DNA of 64,000 nucleotides from an uncultured Blautia sp. (GCA_958367245.1 CATXEA010000002.1:62001-126000), one strand, 5' to 3'; numbered from the stretch's first letter, positions 17,368-26,925 are shown. Notes: generated by a model from the letters alone, not told the origin. Numbers and translations: made by a program.

Positions 17368-18963
17368 TCACAGCATTGGCGCAAACAGGCGGAGAATATT
17401 CTGCATAATTCTTACAGGCAGTTTCCTTCCTGTGCAGAATTCTACTCCTACCGGATTACAGTACTCGAGCGTATCCAGAAAATCTCGCTTAATGTCTGCA
17501 ATTGCATCGTTTTTATACATCCAGACACCATCCTCAAAATGAAGATAAAGGCTTCTGTAATCCAGATTAATAGTTCCCACTACTGCCACTTCGTCGTCAC
17601 AGACAAAGGATTTCGCATGGAGGAAGCCCGGCTGATATTCATAGATTTTTACTCCTGCCTCAATAAGCTGCTGATAATAAGACTGAGTCAGAAGAAATAC
17701 CATCTTCTTATCCGGAATTCCCGGAGTCATAATCCGCACATCAATCCCGCTTTTTGCAGCCAGACAGAGGCTTGTCATCATCTCATTGTCAATAATCAGA
17801 TAAGGAGTACAGATATAAACGTAATGCTTCGCCCTGTTGATAATGTTCATATAGACATTCTCGCCTACAATTTCGTGATCAAGCGGCGTATCGCTGAACG
17901 GCTGTATAAAACCTGTTCCCTCAAACTCCTCTTTATGGATAGCATGAGGAAGGTATTTCGCATAATCCACCGGTTCTCTGGAACGCAGGATCACATCCCA
18001 CATATGAAGGAACATAATCGTCATATTCCACACAGCATCGCCTTTAAGCATAATAGCCGTGTCCTTCCAGTGTCCGAAACGCTCTTTCTGGTTAATATAC
18101 TCGTCTGCCAGATTAATTCCTCCGGTAAAGCCTACCCATCCGTCGATAATGCAGAGCTTACGATGGTCACGGTTATTCTGGATAATATTCAGGAACGGGC
18201 GGAAAGGATTAAAAATCACACATTTAATACCTTTTTTGCGGATTTCTTCATCATATTTATATGGAAGGGTTGTCAGACATCCAAATCCATCGTAAATAAG
18301 ACGCACATCCACTCCCTCGGCTGCTTTTTTCTCCAGAATGTCAAGAATCGTACGCCACATCACACCGTCATTGATGATAAAATATTCAATAAAAATATAT
18401 TTCTTCGCCTGAGAAAGCTCTCTGACAAGAACAGGGAACATATCGTCTCCCACCTGGAAATATTCGGCAGATGTATTCTCATGCACCGGATATCCTGCGC
18501 TCTTTGTAATGTAGGCGGACTGCTTGGAAATAGAAAAATCCTCTTCGTCAAGCTTCTGTCTTGTCTCTTCCATTTCCTTCAGATATTCCCTGCTTTCTAC
18601 TCTTTTCTGTTCAAAGGCAGCCTCTGTTGCAGAAGCAATTCTGGACTCTCCAAACAGAAGATAGAGTGTCACTCCAAAAATCGGAACCATCAGCACAAGA
18701 ATCGTCCACGCAAGCTTATAAGACGGATTAATCTTCCTGTTTACAATCCAGAGAACTACAAGAGCGCAAAGACAATTCACAACAACGGAAATATAACTGG
18801 AATAAGCCACAAGACGCCATGCCATCAGGAGAATCCAGCCAAGCTGTATCAGCAATGCCACAGCTACATAAAAAATTCTGTTAAACAGAAGCTTGCTCAG
18901 CTTATTCAAAAGCTGAAACAGCCAGTTTTTTTTCTTTTTCAGTTCTTTTTTCTCTAAAATCAA
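17368..18963 (-). CDS. cls: Cardiolipin synthase
   Basis: 531-residue phospholipase D-superfamily enzyme that condenses two phosphatidylglycerols to cardiolipin at the membrane. Two or three N-terminal helices (~30-100) are followed by two HKD motifs: HRKLCIIDG near 265, then GGINLADEY; and HAKSFVCDD near 445, followed by GTINLDYRSLYLHFE. This is the usual bacterial ClsA-like layout. It sits 53 bases after the rpsU terminator on the same strand; no strong promoter was seen in that gap. A long open frame on the opposite strand is a shadow. Confidence 0.94.
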   Translation of the reverse strand: MILEKKELKKKKNWLFQLLNKLSKLLFNRIFYVAVALLIQLGWILLMAWRLVAYSSYISVVVNCLCALVVLWIVNRKINPSYKLAWTILVLMVPIFGVTLYLLFGESRIASATEAAFEQKRVESREYLKEMEETRQKLDEEDFSISKQSAYITKSAGYPVHENTSAEYFQVGDDMFPVLVRELSQAKKYIFIEYFIINDGVMWRTILDILEKKAAEGVDVRLIYDGFGCLTTLPYKYDEEIRKKGIKCVIFNPFRPFLNIIQNNRDHRKLCIIDGWVGFTGGINLADEYINQKERFGHWKDTAIMLKGDAVWNMTIMFLHMWDVILRSREPVDYAKYLPHAIHKEEFEGTGFIQPFSDTPLDHEIVGENVYMNIINRAKHYVYICTPYLIIDNEMMTSLCLAAKSGIDVRIMTPGIPDKKMVFLLTQSYYQQLIEAGVKIYEYQPGFLHAKSFVCDDEVAVVGTINLDYRSLYLHFEDGVWMYKNDAIADIKRDFLDTLEYCNPVGVEFCTGRKLPVRIMQNILRLFAPML

Positions 18964-19015
18964 CGCTAACTCCTTCCTTTGGTTTTCCCTTATTTTTTCT
19001 TTTGATTTTTATTTA

Positions 19016-19045
19016 AAAATCCCTGACTGTTCAGTCAGGGATTTT
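19016..19045 (-). terminator. rpsU terminator
   Basis: AAAATCCCTGACTG / CAGTCAGGGATTTT hairpin with a two-base centre and a T-run on the minus strand, 11 bases after the rpsU stop. Confidence 0.85.
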
Positions 19046-19055
19046 AAGCGCACAA

Positions 19056-19232
19056 TTAATTATATTTACGTTTTCTTGCGGCTTCAGATTTTTTCTTACG
19101 ACGAACGCTTGGTTTCTCGTAATGCTCTCTCTTGCGGATTTCCTGCTGGATACCTGCTTTCGCACAGCTTCTCTTGAATCTGCGAAGAGCGCTATCTAAA
19201 GTCTCATTCTCTTTTACGATTACATTTGACAT
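19056..19232 (-). CDS. rpsU: 30S ribosomal protein S21
   Basis: 58 residues, MSNVIVKENETLDSALRRFK to a basic C-terminus rich in Arg and Lys (SVRRKKKSEAARKRKYN). S21 is on the small subunit platform near the anti-Shine-Dalgarno sequence and helps initiation. An in-frame open stretch reaches back to 19343, but the MSNVIV start at 19232 is the family start and has GGAGG/AGGTG purine stretches upstream. It has its own promoter (19311-19340) and terminator, so it is a single-gene transcript. Confidence 0.96.
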   Translation of the reverse strand: MSNVIVKENETLDSALRRFKRSCAKAGIQQEIRKREHYEKPSVRRKKKSEAARKRKYN

Positions 19233-19310
19233 AGACTCACACCTAACCTCCCTCCAGTTGTAGATTGTGCTTAAATACAACTGTCTGGGTATTTTTCTTG
19301 CACAAGCCAT

Positions 19311-19340
19311 ATTATATATCATAGCTGTAAGGTTCGTCAA
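19311..19340 (-). promoter_or_regulatory. rpsU promoter
   Basis: Minus strand TTGACG, 18 bases, TATAAT, ending about 79 bases before the rpsU start. Confidence 0.72.
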
Positions 19341-19380
19341 CAACTTTTGGTTAAATTTGCAAAGTTTTTTTCAACTTTTT

Positions 19381-22020
19381 TTATTTAATCTGGTCTTCCA
19401 GGATTCCTTTCACAGCTTCGATGGCTTCCTCCACCTTTTCAGGGTTCTTACCGCCTGCCTGCGCCATATTCGGACGTCCGCCGCCGCCTCCGCCTACAAT
19501 GGCTGCTGCAGCTTTCACGATGTTTCCTGCATGAGCGCCTGCTTTCTGCGCAGCGTCTGTTACCATGGAAAGAAGATTTACTTTTCCGCCGTTTACTGCT
19601 GCAAGAAGAATTACGCCTTCGCCCAGTTTTTCTTTCAGGCTGTCTCCAAGGTCACGCAGACCGTTCATATCCACGCCTTCTACCTTGGAAGCAAGAAGCT
19701 TCACGCCTTTTACTTCCACAACCTTATTCATAACATCGCCAAGAGAGCCCTGCGCCATCTTGCTCTTTAAGGACTCGTTTTCACTCTGAAGTGTTTTTAC
19801 TTCGCCCTGAAGATGCGCAATCTTCTCTACGATTTCTGCAGGCTGCGCTTTCAGTGCTTTCGCTGCTGCATGAAGGAGTTCCTCCTGCTTCTTATAATAT
19901 TCCAGTACGCCGTTTCCTGTGAGCGCCTCAATACGGCGTACACCTGCTGCAATACCGGACTCGGAAACAATCTTAAACAGCATGATGGAGCCTGTATTGG
20001 AAACATGAGTACCGCCGCAGAGTTCTTTGGAGAAATCACCCATAGACACTACGCGCACCTTCTGGTCATATTTCTCTCCGAAAAGAGCCATAGCTCCGGA
20101 CTTCTTCGCTTCCTCAATGTCCATAACATCTGTACGAACCTCAAGACCTGCCTGAATCTCTCTGTTTACAATTGCTTCTGCCTCTGCAATTTCCTCTGCT
20201 GTCATAGCCTGGAAGTGGGCAAAGTCGAAACGAAGTCTGTCAGGAGTTACCAGAGAGCCTTTCTGCTCTACATGAGAACCCAGAACAGTTTTCAGAGCTT
20301 TCTGGAGAAGATGTGTTGCGCTGTGGTTTTTCTCTGTTGCTTTTCTTGCAGCAGTATCCACATGAAGAGACACAGTCTCACCTGCAGAAATCATACCGGA
20401 TTCCATATGTCCCACATGACCGAATTTACCGCCGCGAAGCTTAATGGTATCTTCCACCACAAATCTGCCGTTCGCAGTCTCGATCACACCTGTATCTCCT
20501 TCCTGACCGCCCATAGTAGCATAGAAAGGAGTTTCCTCTACAAATACAGTTCCCTTCTGACCTTCCATAAGGGAATTTACAATTTCTGTCTCTGTTGTAA
20601 GAACAGTTACTTTTGAATCATAGGAAAGATGCTCATATCCGACAAACTCTGTTGTGACATTTACATCGATTTCATCATATACTGTCGCATCTGCTCCCAT
20701 GTAGTTTGTCACCTCACGGGCTGTACGCGCTTTCACACGCTGTTCCTCCATTGCTTTATGGAAGCCTTCCTCATCGATGCCGTATCCTTTTTCTTCCAGA
20801 ATTTCTTTTGTAAGGTCAATCGGGAAGCCATAAGTATCATATAATTTAAATGCATTCTCACCGGAAAGTGTTTTTTCGCCGGCTTCTTTCATTTCCTCTT
20901 CCATATCTGCAAGGATACGAAGACCCTGGTCGATGGTCTTGTTGAACTGGTTCTCTTCATTCGTAAGAACCTTGAAAATAAATTCTTTCTTTTCTTCCAG
21001 TTCAGGGTATCCTGCCTTGGAACCGTTGATTACTTCCTCACTTAATCTGGCAAGGAAGGTTCCCTCTATACCGAGGAGACGTCCGTGACGGGCTGCACGA
21101 CGAATCAGACGGCGAAGCACATAGCCGCGTCCTTCATTTGTCGGCATTACGCCGTCGGAAATCATAAATGTAGCGGAACGGATATGGTCTGTGATCAGAC
21201 GGATAGAAACATCGTCGTTGTAAACTTTTCCATATTCTTTATGTGCCACTTCACATACAAGATTACGGAGCGCGCAGATGGTATCTACGTCAAAAATAGA
21301 ATCTACGTCCTGTACGACAACTGCCAGACGCTCCAGACCCATACCTGTGTCGATATTTTTCTGAATCAGCTCAGTGTAATTGCCGTTTCCGTCGTTCTCA
21401 AACTGGGTAAATACATTGTTCCATACTTCCATATAACGGTCGCAGTCGCAGCCTACTGTACAGCCTTCTTTTCCGCAGCCGTATTTTTCTCCGCGGTCGT
21501 AGTAAATTTCAGAACACGGACCGCATGGACCTGCGCCGTGCTCCCAGAAGTTATCCTCTTTTCCGAAGCGGAAAATACGCTCTGCCGGAATGCCGATTTC
21601 TTTATTCCAGATTTCGAAAGCTTCGTCATCGTCCTGATATACAGACGGGTAGAGACGAGCTGCATCAAGACCTACCACTTCTGTAAGGAACTCCCATGAC
21701 CATGCAAGCGCTTCTCTCTTGAAGTAATCGCCAAAGGAGAAGTTTCCCAGCATCTCAAAGAACGTACCGTGACGAGCAGTTTTACCTACGTTCTCAATGT
21801 CGCCTGTACGGATACATTTCTGGCAGGTGGATACTCTTGTTCTCGGCGGAATCTCAGCCCCTGTAAAATAAGGCTTCAGCGGCGCCATACCTGCATTGAT
21901 CAGAAGCAGGCTCTTATCTCCCTGCGGAACCAGGGAAAAACTTTTCATTACCAGATGTCCTTTGCTCTCCATAAAATCAAGAAACATCTGACGAAGTTCA
22001 TTTACTCCGTATTTCTTCAT
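19381..22020 (-). CDS. alaS: Alanyl-tRNA synthetase
   Basis: Class II synthetase charging tRNA-Ala, with editing of Ser/Gly mischarging. 879 residues, full length. The N-terminal aminoacylation core (LRQMFLDFMESKGH start, GMAPLKPYFTG) is followed by the editing domain with the zinc motifs NHSATHLL (~570) and CGGTHVSNTG (~670), then a coiled-coil linker and the Gly-rich C-Ala domain ending GGGGGGRPNMAQAGGK. It follows tyrS by 24 bases with no terminator between, so it should be co-transcribed with tyrS under the tyrosine T-box, an unusual arrangement for alaS. Confidence 0.97.
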   Translation of the reverse strand: MKKYGVNELRQMFLDFMESKGHLVMKSFSLVPQGDKSLLLINAGMAPLKPYFTGAEIPPRTRVSTCQKCIRTGDIENVGKTARHGTFFEMLGNFSFGDYFKREALAWSWEFLTEVVGLDAARLYPSVYQDDDEAFEIWNKEIGIPAERIFRFGKEDNFWEHGAGPCGPCSEIYYDRGEKYGCGKEGCTVGCDCDRYMEVWNNVFTQFENDGNGNYTELIQKNIDTGMGLERLAVVVQDVDSIFDVDTICALRNLVCEVAHKEYGKVYNDDVSIRLITDHIRSATFMISDGVMPTNEGRGYVLRRLIRRAARHGRLLGIEGTFLARLSEEVINGSKAGYPELEEKKEFIFKVLTNEENQFNKTIDQGLRILADMEEEMKEAGEKTLSGENAFKLYDTYGFPIDLTKEILEEKGYGIDEEGFHKAMEEQRVKARTAREVTNYMGADATVYDEIDVNVTTEFVGYEHLSYDSKVTVLTTETEIVNSLMEGQKGTVFVEETPFYATMGGQEGDTGVIETANGRFVVEDTIKLRGGKFGHVGHMESGMISAGETVSLHVDTAARKATEKNHSATHLLQKALKTVLGSHVEQKGSLVTPDRLRFDFAHFQAMTAEEIAEAEAIVNREIQAGLEVRTDVMDIEEAKKSGAMALFGEKYDQKVRVVSMGDFSKELCGGTHVSNTGSIMLFKIVSESGIAAGVRRIEALTGNGVLEYYKKQEELLHAAAKALKAQPAEIVEKIAHLQGEVKTLQSENESLKSKMAQGSLGDVMNKVVEVKGVKLLASKVEGVDMNGLRDLGDSLKEKLGEGVILLAAVNGGKVNLLSMVTDAAQKAGAHAGNIVKAAAAIVGGGGGGRPNMAQAGGKNPEKVEEAIEAVKGILEDQIK

Positions 22021-22044
22021 GGTTATTTCCTCCGTTTATTCGTT

Positions 22045-23274
22045 TCATTTTATTACAATTTTACAGAATTTCTTTTTGCCTCGTTTCAAAACGACGCCCT
22101 CTCCGGAAATTGCATCCTTCGCAACTGTATGTCTGATATCTGTAATTTTTTCTCCGTCTACAGATACGCCGCCCTGCTCGATCGCACGGCGTCCCTCTGA
22201 ACGGCTCGGAACAAGACCAGCTTTTACAAGCATGGAAATAAGGTCAATAGTTCCGTCCTCAGCGAAGTCTTCCTCTCCAAGCTCTGCTGTGGGCATATTT
22301 GCTGTGTCTGCGCCGCCTGCAAAAAGAGCTTTCGCACCTTCCTGTGCTTTCTTTGCTTCCTCTTCGCCGTGAACAAGGTTTGTCAGCTCATATGCAAGGA
22401 TTTCCTTTGCCTTGTTTAACTGGCTTCCTTCCCATTTCGCCATCTCGTCAATCTGCTCCAGCGGAAGGAAGGTGAGAAGACGCATACATTTGATAACGTC
22501 TGCATCGTCCACATTTCTCCAGTACTGGTAGAAATCAAACGGGCTTGTCTTATTCGGGTCAAGCCATACAGCGCCGGACTGAGTTTTGCCCATTTTCTTT
22601 CCTTCAGAGTTCAGAAGAAGGGTAATTGTCATTGCATGTGCATCCTTGCCCAGCTTACGGCGGATCAGCTCTGTACCGCCCAGCATATTCGCCCACTGGT
22701 CATCTCCGCCGAACTGCATGGTACAACCGTATTTCTGGTACAGCATGTAGAAGTCATAGCTCTGCATGATCATGTAGTTAAACTCAAGGAAAGTAAGTCC
22801 TCTTTCCATACGCTGTTTGTAGCACTCGTGGGAAAGCATACGGTTTACAGAAAAGTGTGCTCCCACCTCGCGGAGAACCTCCACATAATTTAAGTCCATC
22901 AGCCAGTCTGCGTTATTTACCATCATTGCCTTTCCATCAGAGAAGTCAATGAAACGCTCCATCTGTTTCTTAAAACAGTCGATGTTATGCTGGATTGTCT
23001 CCACCGTCATCATCTGACGCATATCGCTTCTTCCGGACGGGTCTCCGATCATACCGGTACCGCCGCCAAGAAGGGCAATCGGTTTATTTCCTGCCATCTG
23101 AAGACGCTTCATCAGGCAAAGAGCCATGAAATGTCCTACATGAAGGCTGTCCGCAGTCGGGTCAAAGCCGATATAGAAAGTAGCTTCCCCTTTGTTTACC
23201 ATATCTGCAACTAATTTTTCGTCTGTTACCTGCGCCACAAGACCGCGGGCTTTCAGTTCTTCCCAAACTGTCAT
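22045..23274 (-). CDS. tyrS: Tyrosyl-tRNA synthetase
   Basis: Class I synthetase charging tRNA-Tyr. 409 residues, TyrS type 1. The HIGH-type motif is HVGH (45-48); the KMSKS-type loop is KKMGKTQSG (~232-240); a C-terminal S4 RNA-binding domain (~345-405) holds SRSEGRRAIEQGGVSVDG. Regulated by the T-box leader directly upstream (23296-23586), which carries a UAC specifier. alaS follows on the same transcript. Confidence 0.97.
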   Translation of the reverse strand: MTVWEELKARGLVAQVTDEKLVADMVNKGEATFYIGFDPTADSLHVGHFMALCLMKRLQMAGNKPIALLGGGTGMIGDPSGRSDMRQMMTVETIQHNIDCFKKQMERFIDFSDGKAMMVNNADWLMDLNYVEVLREVGAHFSVNRMLSHECYKQRMERGLTFLEFNYMIMQSYDFYMLYQKYGCTMQFGGDDQWANMLGGTELIRRKLGKDAHAMTITLLLNSEGKKMGKTQSGAVWLDPNKTSPFDFYQYWRNVDDADVIKCMRLLTFLPLEQIDEMAKWEGSQLNKAKEILAYELTNLVHGEEEAKKAQEGAKALFAGGADTANMPTAELGEEDFAEDGTIDLISMLVKAGLVPSRSEGRRAIEQGGVSVDGEKITDIRHTVAKDAISGEGVVLKRGKKKFCKIVIK

Positions 23275-23295
23275 TTAAAATTCCTCCTATATATT

Positions 23296-23586
23296 AAAAA
23301 AATCCCGGTTCACCTGTCCTTTTAGGACGAGAACCGGGCCTCGTGTTACCACCTAAATTCGCAGAAAACTCGCATTTCCTGCCTCCGTAAGTGATCTGCT
23401 CCGCAAATACAGGTTCAATCACTCCAGCATGTTAACGGATGCCAACCCGCCGCAGCCTACTTCTCTTTCGGTACGGAGCTCCGGGATGTATTCACATAAG
23501 TTCCACAGGCGCCTCTCACCAGCCGGCTGCTCTCTGTCTGCTTATCCTTATCCTACTTCTTCCCTTCAAAGCCGTTGCATATAATA
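23296..23586 (-). promoter_or_regulatory. Tyrosine T-box leader of tyrS (and alaS)
   Basis: T-box riboswitch that senses uncharged tRNA-Tyr. On the minus strand the T-box core AGGTGGTAACACGAGG (about 23337-23353) precedes a terminator with stem CCCGGTT/AACCGGG (23304-23338) and T-run. The specifier codon is UAC at 23490-23488, preceded by GAA, inside GAAUACAUCCCGGAGCU; the same frame in the leuS leader reads GAACUCGCCUCCGAGCU, which confirms the codon position. Uncharged tRNA pairing should favour the antiterminator and read-through. Confidence 0.92.
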
Positions 23587-23591
23587 ATGAA

Positions 23592-23620
23592 AGTATACAA
23601 ACGGATGTTTTATTTGTCAA
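23592..23620 (-). promoter_or_regulatory. Promoter of the tyrS T-box transcript
   Basis: Minus strand TTGACA, 17 bases, TATACT; near-consensus sigma-A promoter just upstream of the T-box leader. Confidence 0.85.
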
Positions 23621-23694
23621 GGAAATTTAGTGATATTTTGACAACTTAAAGCAATACAGCGTTATTGCAAAAAGAAAACAGCAACACTCCTGTG

Positions 23695-25398
23695 TCACTG
23701 TTCCTTTAACATTTTCCAGACTCCTGTCTGCTCAAAATCTGCGGCAGCTCTGCCCGCATCCTCCACAATGGCTTCGTCATAGCCCAGCATCTCCAGAAGA
23801 CGGATGGCATTTCTTGTTGTTGCGCGACCTGACTTCAAAAGATAATTAAAGACAACCTCGTTCTCCAGAACCTCTTCCTCGAAATGATAATTTTCGTAAA
23901 TTCCATTCAGAATATAGGAAAGCTCTATGTCGTGTGTGGCTGCAAAAGGCAGTACATGAGGCTGTGCAAGTTCCTTCAAAATTCTTGATGAAGCCGCAAT
24001 CCTCTCAATGGTGTTTGTTCCTCTCAGTACCTCATCAATGATACATAAAAGAGGTTCCTTCTTTCTGCTCTCATCCAGAATACGCTTTAACGACTTAATC
24101 TCTACAATAAAGTAGCTTTCTCCTCCGGACAAATCGTCGCGCAGAGCCATAGAAGTCATTACCTTCAGAAACGGCGCTTTATATGCGCCTGCTGTACAGG
24201 TACACAGTGTCTGGGCAAGAATAGCGTTAATTGCAACATTTTTCAGAAAAGTAGATTTACCGGAGGCATTGGAACCTGTTACAAGCACACCGCCCTGCGC
24301 AGAAATACTGTTCGCTACAGGCTCGGAAATCAATGGATGATACAAATCCTCCACCTCGAGGCGTACCTCCTGCCCGTCAGTAAATTCCGGCATACATTTC
24401 AGAAGAAGCATTTCCCTGAAAGACGCAATGGAAATTGCCGCATCAAGCTCTCCCATATTATCAATCATTTCTATAATCTTATCTGTCTTGTCTCCAACCT
24501 CTCGAAGGATGGAATTATATGCCAGAATATCTACATGGAAAACCATCCTTACATAATCGAGGATTGCCTGCAGGAAATCGCCTGTTCCATCGTTCTTACC
24601 GGTCAGAAAGACTGCCTTTTTGCGCAGCCCTCCAAAAGCCTTTTTTCCGTCACGTATCGCATCCATCTGTTTCTTTGTTTCCGCCCAGTCAACAGTCTCC
24701 ATCTTATCGGCAGCAGACAGCATCCGAAGCAGACTCACAAAAGAATCCAGATACATTTCTATAAGCTTATAATCCTTGCTTGCATAGTAAATCATCATAT
24801 TCACGACGCCCAGCACCAGAAAAAGGAAAAATCCATAGAGCGGAGACGCCGGAACTGCTATGAACAATGTCAAAAGCAGTAAAATCAGCATAAAAATGTG
24901 GATTTGCGGATTCACTTTCGGCGCATTGCGGATTGCAAGAACTGTTTCCGAAAGAGAACCAAGTCTTGTCTTTCCAACAGAAGACAAAAGGAACTGTATT
25001 TTTTCTCTTTTTTCTGTCTCCTGTGCAAAGAATTCTATAAGCGCCTCTCTTTCCTGAACCTTTTCTTTCGAAAAAAGAGGTCTGCGCATCATATCATAGA
25101 GAACGTCCTCACCGGGCGAGGAAATTGTCTGGTTTACCATCATAAACACACGGTCCATGTCAAGGTCATTCCAGGTAATATCATCAATATAAAATCCCTC
25201 GCTCTGTTTCCTGCGGAAATAAGTGGAAATACGCTCAATATCTCCTGTTTCATATTCCCTCTCAGGAACCTGTCCGTAAATACGGCGGATTTTACGCATT
25301 ACGGATTTTTTGCGCTTATGTTCTGCGCGTATGATTATCACTGCTGCCACCAGGGTAAAACCTGCCGCGCATAAAAATACTGCCAAATATGGGTTCAT
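23695..25398 (-). CDS. Membrane-anchored MutS-family ATPase
   Basis: 567 residues. Only the MutS domain V ATPase is recognisable (~340-560): Walker A TGSNASGKSTFLKN, Walker B LLCIIDEVLRGTN, and the ATHDIEL motif. The mismatch-recognition domain is missing. Instead there is an N-terminal membrane helix (~5-24) and a hydrophobic double segment in the middle (~172-208), so the protein should sit in the membrane with the ATPase in the cytoplasm. Such MutS-like proteins occur across Firmicutes and Bacteroidetes with unknown role; DNA mismatch repair is unlikely. It follows the wall-hydrolase gene by 9 bases and probably shares its transcript. Confidence 0.82.
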   Translation of the reverse strand: MNPYLAVFLCAAGFTLVAAVIIIRAEHKRKKSVMRKIRRIYGQVPEREYETGDIERISTYFRRKQSEGFYIDDITWNDLDMDRVFMMVNQTISSPGEDVLYDMMRRPLFSKEKVQEREALIEFFAQETEKREKIQFLLSSVGKTRLGSLSETVLAIRNAPKVNPQIHIFMLILLLLTLFIAVPASPLYGFFLFLVLGVVNMMIYYASKDYKLIEMYLDSFVSLLRMLSAADKMETVDWAETKKQMDAIRDGKKAFGGLRKKAVFLTGKNDGTGDFLQAILDYVRMVFHVDILAYNSILREVGDKTDKIIEMIDNMGELDAAISIASFREMLLLKCMPEFTDGQEVRLEVEDLYHPLISEPVANSISAQGGVLVTGSNASGKSTFLKNVAINAILAQTLCTCTAGAYKAPFLKVMTSMALRDDLSGGESYFIVEIKSLKRILDESRKKEPLLCIIDEVLRGTNTIERIAASSRILKELAQPHVLPFAATHDIELSYILNGIYENYHFEEEVLENEVVFNYLLKSGRATTRNAIRLLEMLGYDEAIVEDAGRAAADFEQTGVWKMLKEQ

Positions 25399-25407
25399 AA
25401 ACCGCTC

Positions 25408-26784
25408 CTACTTTCTCGGACTTACCCAGTCCACGAAAAACATATGGTCTTTATATAAGAACTTGTCAACCTTGTTACAATCCAAATACCCTTTTTGTCC
25501 TTGTCCCCAGAAAGACTCTTCCATCATAAAGTACATGAAATTAAAATCCTTTCGGTCAAAACCTTTCAGGGTTCTTGGTTTTTTGCTCTTAACGTAATCA
25601 TCCCGCATTTTAAGGGCTTCCTTCGCCGCACTATAGGCTGCCGCCCTGTCATACCACTGCCCGTTCAGCCTCTTCAGAAGAGCGCCGTTAGATACTACTG
25701 AATACTGGGCAAAGCTTCCTCCCTGAAAAATCACATAGCGTACTTCCGAAGGAAACTCGTCAACGAGCGTACGGTTCAGAACGCACATAGCTGCCGCTAC
25801 CATACCGACATGCCCCTGGTCTCCGGCTTCTGTTTCACACAATGCCGCCAGAATATCCAAATCTGTCAGCTCTCCATTTGCAATTCCCGGATGCTCCAGA
25901 TAAGTCTTCCATATCTTGAAGTTCCTGTTTCTTTCTTCATCATATATAATGATGTTATTTCCTTCCAACTGGTGCCCGCCCACTGTGGCAACACCTTTTC
26001 CGTCAAATTCGTATGTTACCCCATCTATAGAGAGCGTTGTATTTTTATACATAACGCCGGATTTATTGAAATAGTATTTCTTTCCATCCAGCTCCAGCCA
26101 TTTCGTCTGAGCCTTTCCACTGGATTTGCTGAAGTAATAAGTTTTTCCATCAACCTCCAGAAAGCCCTTCTGATAACGAAGCCCTGTTTCTTTGTCAAAA
26201 TAATAGTAATAGCTTCCTATCTTTTTTAATCCGACATACATAACTCCGTTCTTCGTATTGAAATAACGGTACTGATCTTTGCTGTTTTTGAGCCAGCCTG
26301 TAGCCATCTTTCCGCTTTTGGAAAAATATCTCTTCTGACCCTTGCCGTCCTCTGCCCAGCCTGTCATCATAGCGCCTACGCCGCTGGTAAAATAATAGGT
26401 TTTTCCCTTAATTTCCTTGAAACCTCTGGCTAGAAGCCCTGTCTTTGGCTCAAAATATCTGGTGATTCCCTTGCTGTCCTTGAGAAATCCCTCAGCCATT
26501 GCTCCGCTGCCTTTGGAAAAGTATCGTATCACCTGTCCTTTAGAATTCTTTGCCCAGCCTTTAAGCTGAACGCCTGTCTTCTTATCGAAGTAATACTTCT
26601 TTCCATTCAGCTCCAGCCAGCCTTTCTGTTTACTGCCATCCTTCTTTATGTAATAGGATTTCCCTTTTTCTGTGACAAATCCGGTCTTCTTGGCAGCAGA
26701 AACGCCTATACTTCCGAATACCAGCATAAAGAGCGCGGACACCAGAAGCGTCCGAAGAAAATATTTCTTTATTTTATGATTCAT
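25408..26784 (-). CDS. Secreted cell-wall hydrolase (SleB-like) with wall-binding repeats
   Basis: 458 residues. Signal peptide ~1-30 (ending GVSAA). Residues ~33-270 are about ten tandem repeats of roughly 20-22 residues with the GW...KYYF pattern (e.g. KGWLELNGKKYYFDKKTG), the choline/glucan-binding type that holds proteins on the wall. The C-terminal domain (~305-450) starts LAALCETEAGDQGHVGMVAAAMCVLNR, which resembles the cell-wall hydrolase SleB/CwlJ domain with its catalytic glutamate in ETEAGD. Likely cuts peptidoglycan outside the cell. Substrate of the repeats is not known. Confidence 0.85.
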   Translation of the reverse strand: MNHKIKKYFLRTLLVSALFMLVFGSIGVSAAKKTGFVTEKGKSYYIKKDGSKQKGWLELNGKKYYFDKKTGVQLKGWAKNSKGQVIRYFSKGSGAMAEGFLKDSKGITRYFEPKTGLLARGFKEIKGKTYYFTSGVGAMMTGWAEDGKGQKRYFSKSGKMATGWLKNSKDQYRYFNTKNGVMYVGLKKIGSYYYYFDKETGLRYQKGFLEVDGKTYYFSKSSGKAQTKWLELDGKKYYFNKSGVMYKNTTLSIDGVTYEFDGKGVATVGGHQLEGNNIIIYDEERNRNFKIWKTYLEHPGIANGELTDLDILAALCETEAGDQGHVGMVAAAMCVLNRTLVDEFPSEVRYVIFQGGSFAQYSVVSNGALLKRLNGQWYDRAAAYSAAKEALKMRDDYVKSKKPRTLKGFDRKDFNFMYFMMEESFWGQGQKGYLDCNKVDKFLYKDHMFFVDWVSPRK

Positions 26785-26846
26785 ATTCTTCCCCCTGTTT
26801 CATAATTGTAATATTTTTCGCCTGTTTATGTCGAATTCTTTTCTTT

Positions 26847-26865
26847 TGTTACATTTCTGTTACAT
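26847..26865. repeat. Two direct ATGTAACA repeats in a divergent intergenic region
   Basis: On the minus strand ATGTAACA occurs twice with an 11-base period (plus-strand TGTTACAT at 26847-26854 and 26858-26865). They lie upstream of the wall hydrolase gene and about 60 bases upstream of the plus-strand promoter of the cysteine-rich gene. One-helical-turn spacing suggests a regulator site. Confidence 0.4.
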
Positions 26866-26925
26866 ATGGTTTTATTATAAACGACACCTACAAAACTGTC
26901 AACTTTTTTTAACTTCCTCAAATCC

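Noticed and set aside
17539..18957. 472-codon open frame on the plus strand
   Set aside because: It lies antisense to the cardiolipin synthase gene, has no recognisable domain and no ribosome-binding site, and is rich in Ile, His, Asn and Lys as expected from a shadow frame.
19365..19381. Terminator directly after alaS
   Set aside because: Only a weak AAAGTT/AACTTT pair with no proper T-run on the minus strand.
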